Assembly: GCF_000801295.1 (NCBI RefSeq)
Contig: NZ_AP012978.1
Coordinates: 2,525,001-2,589,000, forward strand
DNA from: an endosymbiont of unidentified scaly snail isolate Monju
Lineage (GTDB): Bacteria > Pseudomonadota > Gammaproteobacteria > Chromatiales > Chromatiaceae
Direction of reading: 5' to 3'
Length of the DNA stretch: 64,000 bases
Shown here: in pieces, positions 20,623-32,054 of the stretch
How positions within the stretch are numbered: the first letter of the stretch is position 1
How the letters are laid out: the number at the start of each line of letters is the position of its first letter
Notes under the pieces: generated by a model
The model's input: only the letters and a program-made list of their open reading frames with translations
Databases searched by the model: none
Told to the model about the DNA's origin: nothing
Made by a program: the position numbers and the translations under genes

Positions 20623-21230
20623 CAACTGCCCTCCTCTTCATCCAGGTAGCGGTAGGTCTTGGCGGTGGCCTCGAGGATCAGCGGCTGCTTGCCCGGCTCT
20701 CCCTTCTTGTTGCCCGCACGGCGGATACTGAAGTTGTGCAAGGTCACGATGCGCGGCAGGGACACCAGGCCGCTGACGAAATCGCCAAACTCGTGATAAC
20801 GGCCGCGCACCCGCAGCTTGATCGGCAGCTCGGCGTAGAACTCCTTGGGGATCTCGTTTTGCGGCTGGAACAACTCGAATTCGAGGCCGGCCGCCAACCC
20901 GGTCTGCGAGACATCGACCAGCAGGCCGGCAACCTCGGTCTTGTTGGGCAACTGGCGCAGCATGGCACCGAAGGATTCCTGCATCTCGGCCAGCTGGGCC
21001 TTGTAGGCATCCAGGTTGACGGCCTTGGCCTGCTTGATCTCGAACTGCTGGCGCAGTTCCTGCTCGGTCTGCTTGTGCCGGTCGAGTTGCAGGTACTGGT
21101 CCTCGATGTCGAAGAAATACCAGCCGAACGCGATCAGCGCACACAGCAGCAGGATCGTGATCGCCTTGACCAGGAGCGGCCACTCGCCGATGTTGCTGAA
21201 ATCCAGTTCGTTGAGCTCGTCGAGCGTGAT
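20622..21230 (-). CDS. pilO: Type IV pilus alignment protein PilO, start codon altered
   Basis: A 202-residue PilO is encoded without interruption from ITLDELNELDFSNIGEW through a membrane helix (LLVKAITILLLCALIAFGWY), a coiled coil (QTEQELRQQFEIKQAKA) and the ferredoxin-like domain ending YRYLDEEEGS. The family N-terminus falls exactly on an ATC codon (21228-21230) where ATG is expected. No ATG, GTG or TTG lies nearby in frame; the first in-frame ATG (20984) would remove the membrane helix. One base change at 21228 would restore both the pilO ATG and the pilN TGA in an ATGA overlap. PilO dimerises with PilN in the inner-membrane alignment complex. Confidence 0.8.
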   Translation of the reverse strand: MTLDELNELDFSNIGEWPLLVKAITILLLCALIAFGWYFFDIEDQYLQLDRHKQTEQELRQQFEIKQAKAVNLDAYKAQLAEMQESFGAMLRQLPNKTEVAGLLVDVSQTGLAAGLEFELFQPQNEIPKEFYAELPIKLRVRGRYHEFGDFVSGLVSLPRIVTLHNFSIRRAGNKKGEPGKQPLILEATAKTYRYLDEEEGS

Positions 21231-21786
21231 GACTTGTCGCCCTCCGCCTTGGGCACCACCTGCTGCATGGTCAGCGAGAATTCCGCCGCGCCCTGCTTAC
21301 CGCCCTTCTGCTGAATGATGCGCAGCACCGGCTTGTCCAGCCAGGGGCTGGCCTCGATGTTGCGCATGTAGGCCGAGATCCGGGCATTGGATTCGGCCTT
21401 GCCCTGCACCGTGATGATCTTGCCGCGCTGCACCACGGAATCGAGATAGACGCCGTCGGGCAGCGTCGTGACCAGCTCGTCGAACAGGTGGACCACCAGC
21501 GGGCGCTGGCTCTGCAGACTGGCCACCACCTTCATGCGGGCGATCAGCTGCTTGCGGGTCTTCTCGAGATCACGGATCTCCCGGATCTGCTTGTTGACCC
21601 GGGCGATCTCCTGGCGCAGGTAGTTGTTGCGCTGTTCCTGGTATTCGATCAGCCCCTCGTTGTAACGATGCCAGAAGAACAGGCCGGCAGCGGTGACCAG
21701 GACGGCCAGCAATACGGCCATGCCGAACTCGCGCTTGCGCTGGGCCCGCAGTTTCTCGCGCCAGGGGAGCAGGTTGATATTCGCCA

Positions 21787-21787
<1 letters not shown>
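21134..21787 (-). CDS. pilN: Type IV pilus assembly protein PilN, reading on into pilO
   Basis: The protein begins MANINLLPWREKLRAQRKRE, the N-terminal PilN signature whose INLLPWR segment binds the groove of cytoplasmic PilM. A membrane helix follows (FGMAVLLAVLVTAAGLFFWH), then a coiled coil and the periplasmic domain ending in FSLTMQQVVPKAEG. Normal PilN would end near residue 186, at 21227. Here the expected TGA is TCA, so the frame continues about 30 residues of Ser/Arg-rich sequence out of frame over pilO. The ATG overlaps the pilM stop (TGATG). Confidence 0.88.
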
Positions 21788-22899
<1,112 letters not shown>

Positions 22900-22948
22900 C
22901 TATGTGGGCCAGTGTAGCGGCTCTTCGGAGGATTTTCTTTAAAAATTT

Positions 22949-22978
22949 GGCTTAAGCTTAAGTATATAGCTTAAAGCC
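22949..22978. promoter_or_regulatory. AT-rich palindrome between pilM and mrcA
   Basis: GGCTTAAGC at 22949 and GCTTAAAGCC ending at 22978 are inverted copies with a 1-nt bulge. Inside is a perfect 12-bp palindrome, CTTAAGCTTAAG (22951-22962), next to TATATA. In a GC-rich genome this stands out. It could be an operator or promoter region for the divergent pair; no known regulator motif is recognised. Confidence 0.4.
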
Positions 22979-23112
22979 AGTTTTTTGTGAAATGGTGCCG
23001 GCTTTTCACTTTCAGCAACCAACGTTGCGCTTGTCTCCCGCTCACGACAACGCCTGGCAACGAGGCAATGTTAATATACCGCCCCCATCCTGCCCGGCTT
23101 TCATCCTGATCT

Positions 23113-25536
23113 GTGACCAAACGCATGTCCTGGCTGAAGAAACTGCTCAAGTACGGCCTTGTCCTGTCGCTCGTCGGTGCCATTACCGGCGCGATCGCCG
23201 TGTTCGCGGCCTACCGCTATATCGAGCCGGACCTTCCGGACATCGAGGCACTGCGCGAGGTCAGGCTGCAGGTGCCGCTGCGCGTGTACAGCGCCGACGG
23301 CCAGCTGATTGCCGAGTTCGGCGAGAAGCGACGCACCCCGGTGCGCTACGAGCAACTGCCCACGCGGCTGGTGCAGGCGATCACCGCCGCCGAGGACGCT
23401 GCCTTCTTCAGCCACCCTGGCGTGGATCCACGCGGCCTGCTGCGCGCCGGCATCAAGCTGATCCTCACCGGCAAGCGCGCCCAGGGCGGCAGTACCATCA
23501 CCATGCAGGTGGCGCGCAACTTCTACCTGTCGCGCAAGAAGACCTATCTGCGCAAGCTCTACGAGATCTTCCTCGCCCTGCGTATCGAGCAGGAGCTGAG
23601 CAAGGAAGAGATTCTCGAGCTGTATCTCAACAAGATCTATCTCGGCCACCGCGCCTACGGGGTGGCCGCCGCCGCCCAGGTGTACTACGGCAAGCACCTC
23701 GACGAGCTGACCCTGCCCGAGATCGCCATGATCGCCGGACTGCCCAAGGCTCCCTCGGCCTACAACCCGTTGTCCAACCCACCGCGTGCACTGACCCGCC
23801 GCAACTATGTACTCGGCCGCATGCGCGAACTGGGCTACATCACCGAGCAGGAATACACCGAAGCGGTGAACGCACCGATCACCGCCCGGCGCTATGCCCC
23901 GGACATCCAGGTCGAGACTCCCTACGTGGCCGAACTGGTCCGCGCACGCATGGTCGAGCGCTTCGGCGATGCCGCCTACACCAGCGGCATCGAAGTCCAC
24001 ACCACCCTGTCCGCCAAGGCCCAGGCCGCCGCCAACCGCGCCCTGCGGCGCGCCCTGCACGCCTATACCGAACGCCACGGCTACCGTGGCCCGCTGGCGC
24101 ACGTCGATGCGGTTCCCGATGAACCCGAGGCACGCGATGTCCTGCTCGCCGAGCAGCCGCATGTCGGCGAGGCCCGGCCGGCACTGGTGGTGGCCGTGGA
24201 GAAGCGCCACGCCGCCCTGTACCTGGAAGGCGGCGAGGAGATCGAACTGCCCTGGCAGGGCATGGACTGGGCACGCCGCAAGCTCGGGAAACAGCGCCTC
24301 GGCAAGCCCCCGCGCAAGGCGGCCGAGGTCGTTACAGCCGGTGACATCGTGCTGGTGCGCCCGGCGCGCGACCGCAAGGGCAAGCCCTACTGGCGCCTGA
24401 CCCAGTTCCCCAAGGTCTCCGGCGCACTGATCTCGCTGCGTGCCCGTGATGGCGCCATGCTCGCCCTGGTCGGCGGCTACGACTACTACCGCAGCAAGTT
24501 CAATCGCGTCACCCAGGCGAAGCGACAGCCCGGCTCCGGCTTCAAGCCCTTCATCTATTCAGCGGCACTGGAGAAGGGCTTCACCCCGGCAACGCTCATC
24601 AACGACGCCCCGGTGGTGTTCGACGACCCGGCCCTGGAGGGTGCCTGGCGACCCGAGAACTACTCCGGAAAGTTCTTCGGACCGACCCGCCTGCGCTGGG
24701 CACTGACCAAGTCCCGCAACCTGGTCTCCATCCGCATCCTGCGCAGCATCGGCGTGGACTATGCCCTGCGTTACAGCCGCCGCTTCGGCTTCGACCCCGA
24801 CCGACTGCCGCACAACCTGTCGCTGGCCCTGGGCAGCGCCAGCGTAACCCCGTTGCAGATGGCGCGCGGCTACGCGGTGCTGGCCAATGGCGGCTTCCTG
24901 GTGCAGCCCTACCTGGTGGCGCGCATCGTGCGCAACGGCGAGACGGTGTTCGAGGCACAGCCGCTCGAGGCCTGCCCCGACTGCCCCTACAAGGAGCTGC
25001 CCGAACCACTCGACGGCGAGGGCCTGGACCATGCCCCGCGCACCATCACCCCGCAGAACCGTTACCTGATGTACTCCATGATGCAGGACGTGATCCGGCA
25101 GGGCACGGCCGTGCGCGCGCGGGTGCTGGGCCGCGAGGACATCGCCGGCAAGACCGGCACCACCAACGACCAGCGTGATGCCTGGTTCAACGGCTACAAC
25201 CAGTCGATCGTGGCCAATGTCTGGGTCGGTTTCGATGACAATCGCAAGCTCGGTCGCGGCGAGGTAGGCGGCCGCGCGGCCCTGCCGGCCTGGATCGACT
25301 ACATGCGTGAGGTACTGGCCAACACCCCGGACCGGTCACCCGAGATGCCCGAGGACATGGTGGTGGTACGCATCGACCCCAAGACCGGGCAGCGCGCCCC
25401 GGCAGACACGCCGGATGCCATCTTCGAAACCTTCCGCAAGGGCAACGAACCGGAGGAAGCCTCGGCAGACGGCCCGCTAGTGCCGGGAGGCGCCGGCGAC
25501 CCGGCGGGCAACACCCAGCCACTGGACCTGTTCTGA
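23113..25536 (+). CDS. mrcA: Penicillin-binding protein 1A
   Basis: This 807-residue bifunctional enzyme polymerises and crosslinks peptidoglycan. A membrane anchor at about 12-35 precedes a glycosyltransferase-51 domain with catalytic Glu in AITAAEDAAFFSHPGVDP and QGGSTITMQVARNFYL. The PBP1A-specific OB-like insert follows. The transpeptidase has SGFK (PGSGFKPFIYS, Ser about 475), SRN (LTKSRNLVSIRIL) and KTG (AGKTGTTNDQRDAWF). Start is GTG 23113 or ATG 23125; neither has a good ribosome binding site. It converges on gltA with a 26-bp gap. Confidence 0.95.
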   Translation: MTKRMSWLKKLLKYGLVLSLVGAITGAIAVFAAYRYIEPDLPDIEALREVRLQVPLRVYSADGQLIAEFGEKRRTPVRYEQLPTRLVQAITAAEDAAFFSHPGVDPRGLLRAGIKLILTGKRAQGGSTITMQVARNFYLSRKKTYLRKLYEIFLALRIEQELSKEEILELYLNKIYLGHRAYGVAAAAQVYYGKHLDELTLPEIAMIAGLPKAPSAYNPLSNPPRALTRRNYVLGRMRELGYITEQEYTEAVNAPITARRYAPDIQVETPYVAELVRARMVERFGDAAYTSGIEVHTTLSAKAQAAANRALRRALHAYTERHGYRGPLAHVDAVPDEPEARDVLLAEQPHVGEARPALVVAVEKRHAALYLEGGEEIELPWQGMDWARRKLGKQRLGKPPRKAAEVVTAGDIVLVRPARDRKGKPYWRLTQFPKVSGALISLRARDGAMLALVGGYDYYRSKFNRVTQAKRQPGSGFKPFIYSAALEKGFTPATLINDAPVVFDDPALEGAWRPENYSGKFFGPTRLRWALTKSRNLVSIRILRSIGVDYALRYSRRFGFDPDRLPHNLSLALGSASVTPLQMARGYAVLANGGFLVQPYLVARIVRNGETVFEAQPLEACPDCPYKELPEPLDGEGLDHAPRTITPQNRYLMYSMMQDVIRQGTAVRARVLGREDIAGKTGTTNDQRDAWFNGYNQSIVANVWVGFDDNRKLGRGEVGGRAALPAWIDYMREVLANTPDRSPEMPEDMVVVRIDPKTGQRAPADTPDAIFETFRKGNEPEEASADGPLVPGGAGDPAGNTQPLDLF

Positions 25537-25562
25537 TTCCGGGTCGTGCCGCGACGACTAGC

Positions 25563-26864
25563 TCAGTCGCGGCGCTCCTCCAGCGGCACGTAGTCGCGCC
25601 GGTCCGCGCCGACGTAGAGTTGGCGGGGTCGGCCGATGCGGTGCTTGGGATCGTCCCACATCTCCATCCAGTGACTCACCCAGCCGGCGGTGCGCGCGAT
25701 GGCGAACATCACGGTGAACATGCTCTCGGGGATGCCCAGCGCGCGGTAGATGATGCCGGAGTAGAAATCCACGTTGGGATACAGGCCGCGCTCCAGGAAG
25801 TACTCGTCGTGCAGGGCGCGCTCTTCCAGGCGCCGCGCCAGTTCGAACAGCGGGTTGTTGCTGTCGGCCAGTTTCTCGAGTACCTGCAGGCAGACCTCGC
25901 GGATGATTCGCGCGCGAGGATCGTAGTTCTTGTACACCCGGTGGCCGAAGCCCATCAGACGGAAGGGGTCGTCCTTGTCCTTGGCCTTGTCGAGGTACTT
26001 GTCGATCTGGCTGGCGTCGCCGATCTCCTCGAGCATGCGCAGCACCGCCTCGTTGGCTCCGCCGTGCGCCGGCCCCCACAGCGAGGCCACACCCGCGGCG
26101 ATGCAGGCAAAGGGGTTGGCGCCGGAGCTGCCGACCAGGCGTACCGACGAGGTGGAGGCATTCTGCTCGTGATCGGCATGCAGGATGAACAGCAGATCCA
26201 GCGCACGCTCGGCCAGCGGGTCCACGCAATAGGCCTCGCAGGGCCGGCCAAACATCATCTGCAGGAAGTTGCCGACATAGCTCAGATCGTTGCGCGGATA
26301 CATCACCCGCTCACCGACGTTGTGCTTGTAGGCCGCCGCCGCGATGGTCGGCATCTTCGCCACCAGCCGGTGCGCCGCCAGCTCGCGGTGCTGCGGGTCG
26401 TTCATGTCGATCGAGTCGTGATAGAAACCGGACAGTGAACCGACCACGCCCACCATCATGGCCATGGGATGGGCGTCGTAGTGGAAGCCCTCGAAGAACC
26501 GTAGCAGCGACTCGTTGATCATGGTGTGGTGGGTGATCTTGCAGACATAGTCGTCGAGCTGCTCGCGGGTCGGCAGCTCGCCGTACATCAGCAGGTAGGA
26601 CACCTCGAGAAAGGTCGATTCCGCCGCCAGCTGCTCGATGGGATAGCCGCGATAACGCAGGATGCCCTTGTCACCGTCGATGTAGGTGATGGCGCTGCTG
26701 CAACTGGCGGTGGACAGAAAGCCGGGATCGTAGGTGAACACACCGGCATCACGGTACAGACCAGCGATGTCCACCGCGTCCGGACCCACCGTGCCGGAAT
26801 GTACCGCCAGCTCGATCTTGTCCTCGCGATCGCTGAAACTCAGCCAGGCTTTCTTGTCGGCCAT
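25563..26864 (-). CDS. gltA: Citrate synthase
   Basis: This 433-residue type II citrate synthase condenses oxaloacetate and acetyl-CoA. Catalytic residues lie in [20 protein letters not shown], in [15 protein letters not shown], and the Asp in [22 protein letters not shown]. The start [12 protein letters not shown] at 26864 has GTGGAGG upstream; the frame extends 27 codons further without homology. With mdh and malic enzyme downstream of mrcA it forms a block of C4/TCA genes on one strand. Confidence 0.96.
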   Translation of the reverse strand: MADKKAWLSFSDREDKIELAVHSGTVGPDAVDIAGLYRDAGVFTYDPGFLSTASCSSAITYIDGDKGILRYRGYPIEQLAAESTFLEVSYLLMYGELPTREQLDDYVCKITHHTMINESLLRFFEGFHYDAHPMAMMVGVVGSLSGFYHDSIDMNDPQHRELAAHRLVAKMPTIAAAAYKHNVGERVMYPRNDLSYVGNFLQMMFGRPCEAYCVDPLAERALDLLFILHADHEQNASTSSVRLVGSSGANPFACIAAGVASLWGPAHGGANEAVLRMLEEIGDASQIDKYLDKAKDKDDPFRLMGFGHRVYKNYDPRARIIREVCLQVLEKLADSNNPLFELARRLEERALHDEYFLERGLYPNVDFYSGIIYRALGIPESMFTVMFAIARTAGWVSHWMEMWDDPKHRIGRPRQLYVGADRRDYVPLEERRD

Positions 26865-26966
26865 CTCGATCCTCCACGGTTCTTTCCGGACGGCGAAGCC
26901 TATCACAGTCCCCCGTCCCCTTCCGGGCGCCCCACCCGGCAACAAAAGCGGTAAAAGGCGTGCTCC

Positions 26967-27905
26967 TCAGCCACCCGGCAACGGCGGCAGGCGCTCGATG
27001 TCGGCGCGCACCCCGGCGGCCGAGGCAGCAAAGGCCGCCTGCTCCTGCGCATTCAGGCCCAGGTCCACGATATAGGTCAGTCCGCTGCGATCGAGCACGC
27101 AGGGCACTCCCATGGCGATGTCGCGCTCGCCGTACTCGCCTTCCAGAATGGCCACGCAGGGCAGCAGCCGCCGGCGGTTTCGGGCGATGGCATCGACCAT
27201 CTCGGCCACGGCTGCGCCGGGCGCGTCGTAGGCGCTGGAGATCTTGCGCAGGGAAAGGATCTCGGCACCGCCGTCACGGGTGCGCTGCACGATCTCCTCG
27301 AGCCGGTCCTCTTCGAGGAAATGACTCACCGGGACACCGTTGACGGTACAGAAACGTGCCACCGGCACCATGGCATCACCATGGCCGCCGAGCACGATGG
27401 TGGTGATGTCGCGCACCGAGAAACCCGTCTCCATGGCAATGAAAGCGGCCATGCGCGAGGCATCCAGTACGCCCGCCTGGCCCAGTACCCGCGCGCGCGG
27501 CCAGCCGGTGCGCGTCCAGGCACGCCAGGTGAGCACGTCCACCGGGTTGGTGACCATGATGATGACCGCCTCGGGCGCGTACCGCAGCACATCATCGACG
27601 ATGCCGTCGATGACCTTGACGTTGACCTCCAGCACGTCCGAGCGTGACATGCCCGGCTTGCGCGGCACCCCGGCGGTGATCACCACCAGGTCGGCGCCGG
27701 CCATCGCGGCCGGATCGTTGCTGCCGGTCACCCGGGTATCGAAACGGAACAGGGGCGCGGTCTGCGCGATGTCCAGCGCCACCCCCTGGGGCGCGTCCTC
27801 GCGGATGTCGATCAGCACCACTTCGCGGCAGGTCTCCTGCTCGGCGAGGATCTGCGCGGTGGTCTCGCCCACGCGTCCTGCACCCACGATGGCAACCTTC
27901 TGCAT
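26967..27905 (-). CDS. mdh: Malate dehydrogenase
   Basis: This 312-residue protein interconverts malate and oxaloacetate with NAD. VAIVGAGRVGETTAQILAEQ binds NAD, and Asp in VVLIDIRED confers NAD preference. VITAGVPRKPGMSRSDVL holds the substrate Arg loop, VTNPVDVLTWRAW and the catalytic His in LGGHGDAMVPVAR follow. It belongs to the LDH-like malate dehydrogenase group rather than the E. coli type. Start MQKVAIVG at 27905 has AGGAGG 6 nt upstream; a longer frame is unsupported. Confidence 0.94.
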   Translation of the reverse strand: MQKVAIVGAGRVGETTAQILAEQETCREVVLIDIREDAPQGVALDIAQTAPLFRFDTRVTGSNDPAAMAGADLVVITAGVPRKPGMSRSDVLEVNVKVIDGIVDDVLRYAPEAVIIMVTNPVDVLTWRAWTRTGWPRARVLGQAGVLDASRMAAFIAMETGFSVRDITTIVLGGHGDAMVPVARFCTVNGVPVSHFLEEDRLEEIVQRTRDGGAEILSLRKISSAYDAPGAAVAEMVDAIARNRRRLLPCVAILEGEYGERDIAMGVPCVLDRSGLTYIVDLGLNAQEQAAFAASAAGVRADIERLPPLPGG

Positions 27906-28042
27906 GCTGACCTCCTGCTCTTCAGACCGGCGCGACGCGCCATTTCCTTCAAATCTAGCAGGCAGTCGACAGGGCGGGATGAGATTCTTCAATGCATATC
28001 CCGGCGCGGGGACACATCGACCGCGAGGTCACGAAGCCGAAA

Positions 28043-28092
28043 GTTCGCGGCGGGGACGCCGCTCCTGCTGGCAGAAGGCCCGTCCTCGGGCC
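28043..28092 (+). repeat. Dispersed repeat, copy B, with an adjacent hairpin
   Basis: GTTCGCGGCGGGGACGCCGC followed by TCCTGC (28043-28068) is identical over 26 bp to the complement of the copy at 46961-46987. A perfect hairpin GGCCCG-TCCT-CGGGCC (28077-28092) follows. It lies in the 216-bp gap between malic enzyme and mdh, which holds no gene. Confidence 0.55.
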
Positions 28093-28121
28093 GAACCTTC
28101 CGCCGCGGCCACAAGCAGCGG

Positions 28122-29396
<1,275 letters not shown>

Positions 29397-29445
29397 GAGC
29401 GGGCTCCCGCAACAAAGTAAGAGGTCTGGAGAAGGCTCAGAATAG

Positions 29446-29470
29446 CAAAAGGCGCCGCGAGGGCGCCCTT
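29446..29470 (-). terminator. Rho-independent terminator of rpmE
   Basis: GGCGCC (29451-29456) pairs with GGCGCC (29462-29467) across a 5-nt loop, and flanking A/T pairs extend the stem. On the minus strand it is followed by TTTTGCTATT. It lies 50 nt past the rpmE stop and before the malic enzyme start. Confidence 0.75.
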
Positions 29471-29519
29471 GGCTTTATCAATGCTGCGCGCCCACCGGCA
29501 GTGGCCGGCAGGTATCGGT

Positions 29520-29723
29520 TCAGCGGCCGAAACGCTTCTTGAACTTGTCCACGCGGCCGGCCGTGTCCATGATCTTCTGCTGGCCCGTGTAGAAGGGGTG
29601 GCAGGCCGAACACACTTCCACGTGCAGCTCGTCCTTCTCATACGTCGAGCGCGTGCCGAAGGCGTTGCCGCAGCTGCAGGTCACCTTCACATCGTGATAA
29701 TCGGGATGGATGTCCGCTTTCAT
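29520..29723 (-). CDS. rpmE: 50S ribosomal protein L31 (bL31, zinc type)
   Basis: This 67-residue protein starts [20 protein letters not shown]. Its cysteines (VTCSCG and [10 protein letters not shown]) mark the zinc-binding form rather than the zinc-free paralog. [21 protein letters not shown] is the conserved C-terminal half. Start 29723 was chosen by homology; the frame continues 42 codons upstream without meaning. It is a single gene followed by a terminator. Confidence 0.96.
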   Translation of the reverse strand: MKADIHPDYHDVKVTCSCGNAFGTRSTYEKDELHVEVCSACHPFYTGQQKIMDTAGRVDKFKKRFGR

Positions 29724-29870
29724 TTCCGTCTCCGGCCACTCGGCCAAAACTCTGTTGCTGGGGTGTTGCCGACAGCGCCACCAAACCGGCAGGCTGGGCG
29801 AAAGGCCGCGTAATCTACTACAGTGATCGATCCCTTGCAAGGGCCTCACGCCCCGAAAGCAGGGCCGGGT

Positions 29871-30245
29871 TCAGTAGCGCGCCCCGCGCTGCTCGGCGAC
29901 GCGCGCGAACGAAAGCACCTCGGCGCGCCGACCGCCGTCCACCTCTCGGCCCTGCAGCAGGCCACTCAGGCCATCGAGCCGGTCGCGCAAGCCTCCACGA
30001 CCGAGCAGGCTGTCCCACATCATGCGCGAAAGACGCAGGCAGGCGGCCATGGGAGTGCGTGCCAGCCGGCGCTCCTGGTCGATACGCCATTGCAGGCGGC
30101 GCAGGCGGGCCTGGTGTTCATCGGGGACACTCTCGATATAGGCTTCGATGGCCGCCAGGCGCAGTTTCTCGAAGGCCGCCGGGTCTTTCTCGGCCAGCGC
30201 GACCCACTCGGCGAAGTCCTTCCCCGCGATATCTGTCGTTTTCAT
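29871..30245 (-). CDS. DUF3135 family protein
   Basis: This is a 124-residue protein starting MKTTDIAGKDFAEWVALAEKDPAAFEKLR, which resembles the DUF3135 N-terminus (acidic helix, then FE.LR). It is soluble, helical and Arg-rich, with no membrane segment. The ATG at 30245 has GAGCGGG close upstream. Function is unknown. It lies on the same strand as uvrD-hemW and their small partners, 151 nt after the Rof-like gene. Confidence 0.65.
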   Translation of the reverse strand: MKTTDIAGKDFAEWVALAEKDPAAFEKLRLAAIEAYIESVPDEHQARLRRLQWRIDQERRLARTPMAACLRLSRMMWDSLLGRGGLRDRLDGLSGLLQGREVDGGRRAEVLSFARVAEQRGARY

Positions 30246-30396
30246 CCCGCTCACCCTCAAGTCTTGCCCCGGGCGGCCGATACATGGCGGTTCTGCCCGA
30301 TCTCAGAGGTAAAGCTAGCACAGCAAAAGGGGGCTTGTCTTCGCGAATTAAAAGACGCGCTTCGGGACGCCGATTCCCATCATTTCCTTTGTACAA

Positions 30397-30696
30397 TCAG
30401 CCAGTTACGTCACCAGCCTCCTGGGTGTCGGTTTTCTGGCGCCAGCAGACCCGACCAGCAGGATCAACAATCTGTCGCAAGCGGTCGAGACGTACCTCGC
30501 AGCGACCTCCGGACGTATCGAGCACCAGGTATTCGACACCATCGCGCACGCGCAGGTCCAGCAGCCGTCCCTCGCAGGCAGTCTCGCCGGCGTGCCCGAG
30601 CCAGTACACCCAACCGCGGAAGCTGTGCATCACCAACTGTTCCAGCTCACTGTGCACGGCGCAGGCGATGGGCCGATATCGGTCATTCGTCGTCAC
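30397..30696 (-). CDS. Rof-like (Rho-binding antiterminator family) protein
   Basis: This 99-residue protein shares the Rof pattern: YRPIACAVHSELEQL at the start, a short beta-barrel with GRLLDLRVRDGVEYLVLD, then CEVRLDRLRQIVDP. In E. coli, Rof binds Rho and inhibits termination; the same role here is inference. The GTG at 30696 is proposed because GGAGG lies 5-10 nt upstream; an ATG at 30720 is also possible. It overlaps the CPXCG gene by 14 nt, indicating coupled translation. Confidence 0.65.
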   Translation of the reverse strand: MTTNDRYRPIACAVHSELEQLVMHSFRGWVYWLGHAGETACEGRLLDLRVRDGVEYLVLDTSGGRCEVRLDRLRQIVDPAGRVCWRQKTDTQEAGDVTG

Positions 30697-30871
30697 GTCG
30701 CACCTCCAGTCGCCAGTCATCGCCTTCCGGTCGCCACCACAGTTCGATGGGCCGACAGCAGACCGCACAGTCCTCGATATAGCGCTGCTCGCCGGCAGAG
30801 CGGTCCACCCACAGCTCCAGCGGCTCGCCGCAATAGGGACAGCAGATACTGGTCATCTCCAGGCCACTCAT
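30683..30871 (-). CDS. CPXCG-motif cysteine-rich protein
   Basis: This 62-residue protein has CCPYCGEPLELWVD near the N-terminus and DCAVCCRPIEL in the middle, giving two CxxC pairs that look like a small zinc ribbon. The C-terminus WWRPEGDDWRLEVRRDDE is acidic and typical of the family. ATG 30871 overlaps the hemW stop (ATGA), with GAGG upstream; ATG 30856 is an alternative. Function unknown. Confidence 0.8.
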   Translation of the reverse strand: MSGLEMTSICCPYCGEPLELWVDRSAGEQRYIEDCAVCCRPIELWWRPEGDDWRLEVRRDDE

Positions 30872-32007
30872 TCACCGACCTCGAACAGCAACAGCAGATC
30901 GTCGAGAAAACGCCGGCCCAGCGCGGTGGGGCGCAGCACGGCCGGATCGTCCTCCAGCAGCCCGCGGGCCCGCGCCTGCGCCAGCGGTGTCTCGATCACC
31001 GCCAGCGACAGGCCTGTGCGCTCGCGGAACAGGGTTGCAGGCACCCCCGAGTGGAGCCGCAGGGCGTTCATGAGGAACTCCAGAGGCAATTCATTTGCCG
31101 ATAGTATGCGCTCACTTCCTGACGCCGCGGGGGCAGCCAGGTAATCGCGCGGATGGCGAGGGCGGCTGTAGCGCCGCACCCGGCCGTCGGGCGCGCTGAG
31201 CTTCCCGTGCGCGCCAGCGCCGATGCCCAGATAGTCACCGAAGGTCCAGTAATTGCGATTGTGCCGCGCCGCCCGCCCCGGGCGCGCATGCGCCGAGATC
31301 TCGTACTGGCGGAATCCGGCCCCGGCCAGCAGCGCCAGTCCGGCCTCCATGATGTCACCAACCGTATCGCCGTCGGGCAGCGCCGGCGGCCGGGCATGAA
31401 ACAGGGTGTTGGGCTCGAGGGTGAGCTGGTACCAGGACAGGTGCTCGGGCGCCAGCGCCAGCACCGCGTCCAGGTCCGCCAGCGCGGCCTGCAGATCCTG
31501 TCCCGGCAGGCCGTACATGAGATCCAGGTTGAGGTTGTCGAAACCGGCCGCCCGCGCCCAGCCCACTGCCTGGCGGGCCTCGGCGGCATCGTGCACCCGG
31601 CCGAGCGCACGCAGACGCTGGTCGTCCAGGCTCTGCACCCCGATCGACAGGCGATTCACCCCCGCCGCCCGGTAGTCGGCGAACCGCGCCGCCTCGGCCG
31701 TGCCGGGATTGGCCTCCAGCGTGATCTCGGCAGCGTCCGTCAGATCCAGCCGCGCTGCGATCCCCTCCAGCAGCCGCCCGATCGCCGCTCCCGAGAACAG
31801 ACTGGGCGTACCACCACCGATGAACACTGTCTCCACCGCACGACCCGCGACCCGCGGCGCCTGCACATCCAGATCGGCGAGCAGGGCATCGACATACTCG
31901 GCCTCTGGCACCTCGCCGCTGACCGCATGCGAATTGAAATCGCAATAGGGGCACTTGCGGAGGCACCAGGGGATGTGCACGTACAGGCCCAGCGGCGGCG
32001 GGATCAC
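30868..32007 (-). CDS. hemW: Heme chaperone HemW (radical SAM)
   Basis: This 379-residue protein is a HemN-like radical SAM protein. CLRKCPYCDFNSH binds the [4Fe-4S] cluster, VETVFIGGGTPSLF binds SAM, and NRLSIGVQSLDDQRL and FDNLNLDLMYGLPGQ are family blocks. The Cys that follows the motif in HemN is absent, as in HemW, which binds and transfers heme instead of oxidising coproporphyrinogen. No ATG is near; GTG at 32007 is preceded by GGGAGGGGG and gives the family N-terminus. It starts 47 nt after uvrD. Confidence 0.92.
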   Translation of the reverse strand: MIPPPLGLYVHIPWCLRKCPYCDFNSHAVSGEVPEAEYVDALLADLDVQAPRVAGRAVETVFIGGGTPSLFSGAAIGRLLEGIAARLDLTDAAEITLEANPGTAEAARFADYRAAGVNRLSIGVQSLDDQRLRALGRVHDAAEARQAVGWARAAGFDNLNLDLMYGLPGQDLQAALADLDAVLALAPEHLSWYQLTLEPNTLFHARPPALPDGDTVGDIMEAGLALLAGAGFRQYEISAHARPGRAARHNRNYWTFGDYLGIGAGAHGKLSAPDGRVRRYSRPRHPRDYLAAPAASGSERILSANELPLEFLMNALRLHSGVPATLFRERTGLSLAVIETPLAQARARGLLEDDPAVLRPTALGRRFLDDLLLLFEVGE

Positions 32008-32054
32008 GACCCCCTCCCGGCCGCCGCCAACAGGGGACGGCCGCTGAGAAGGAC

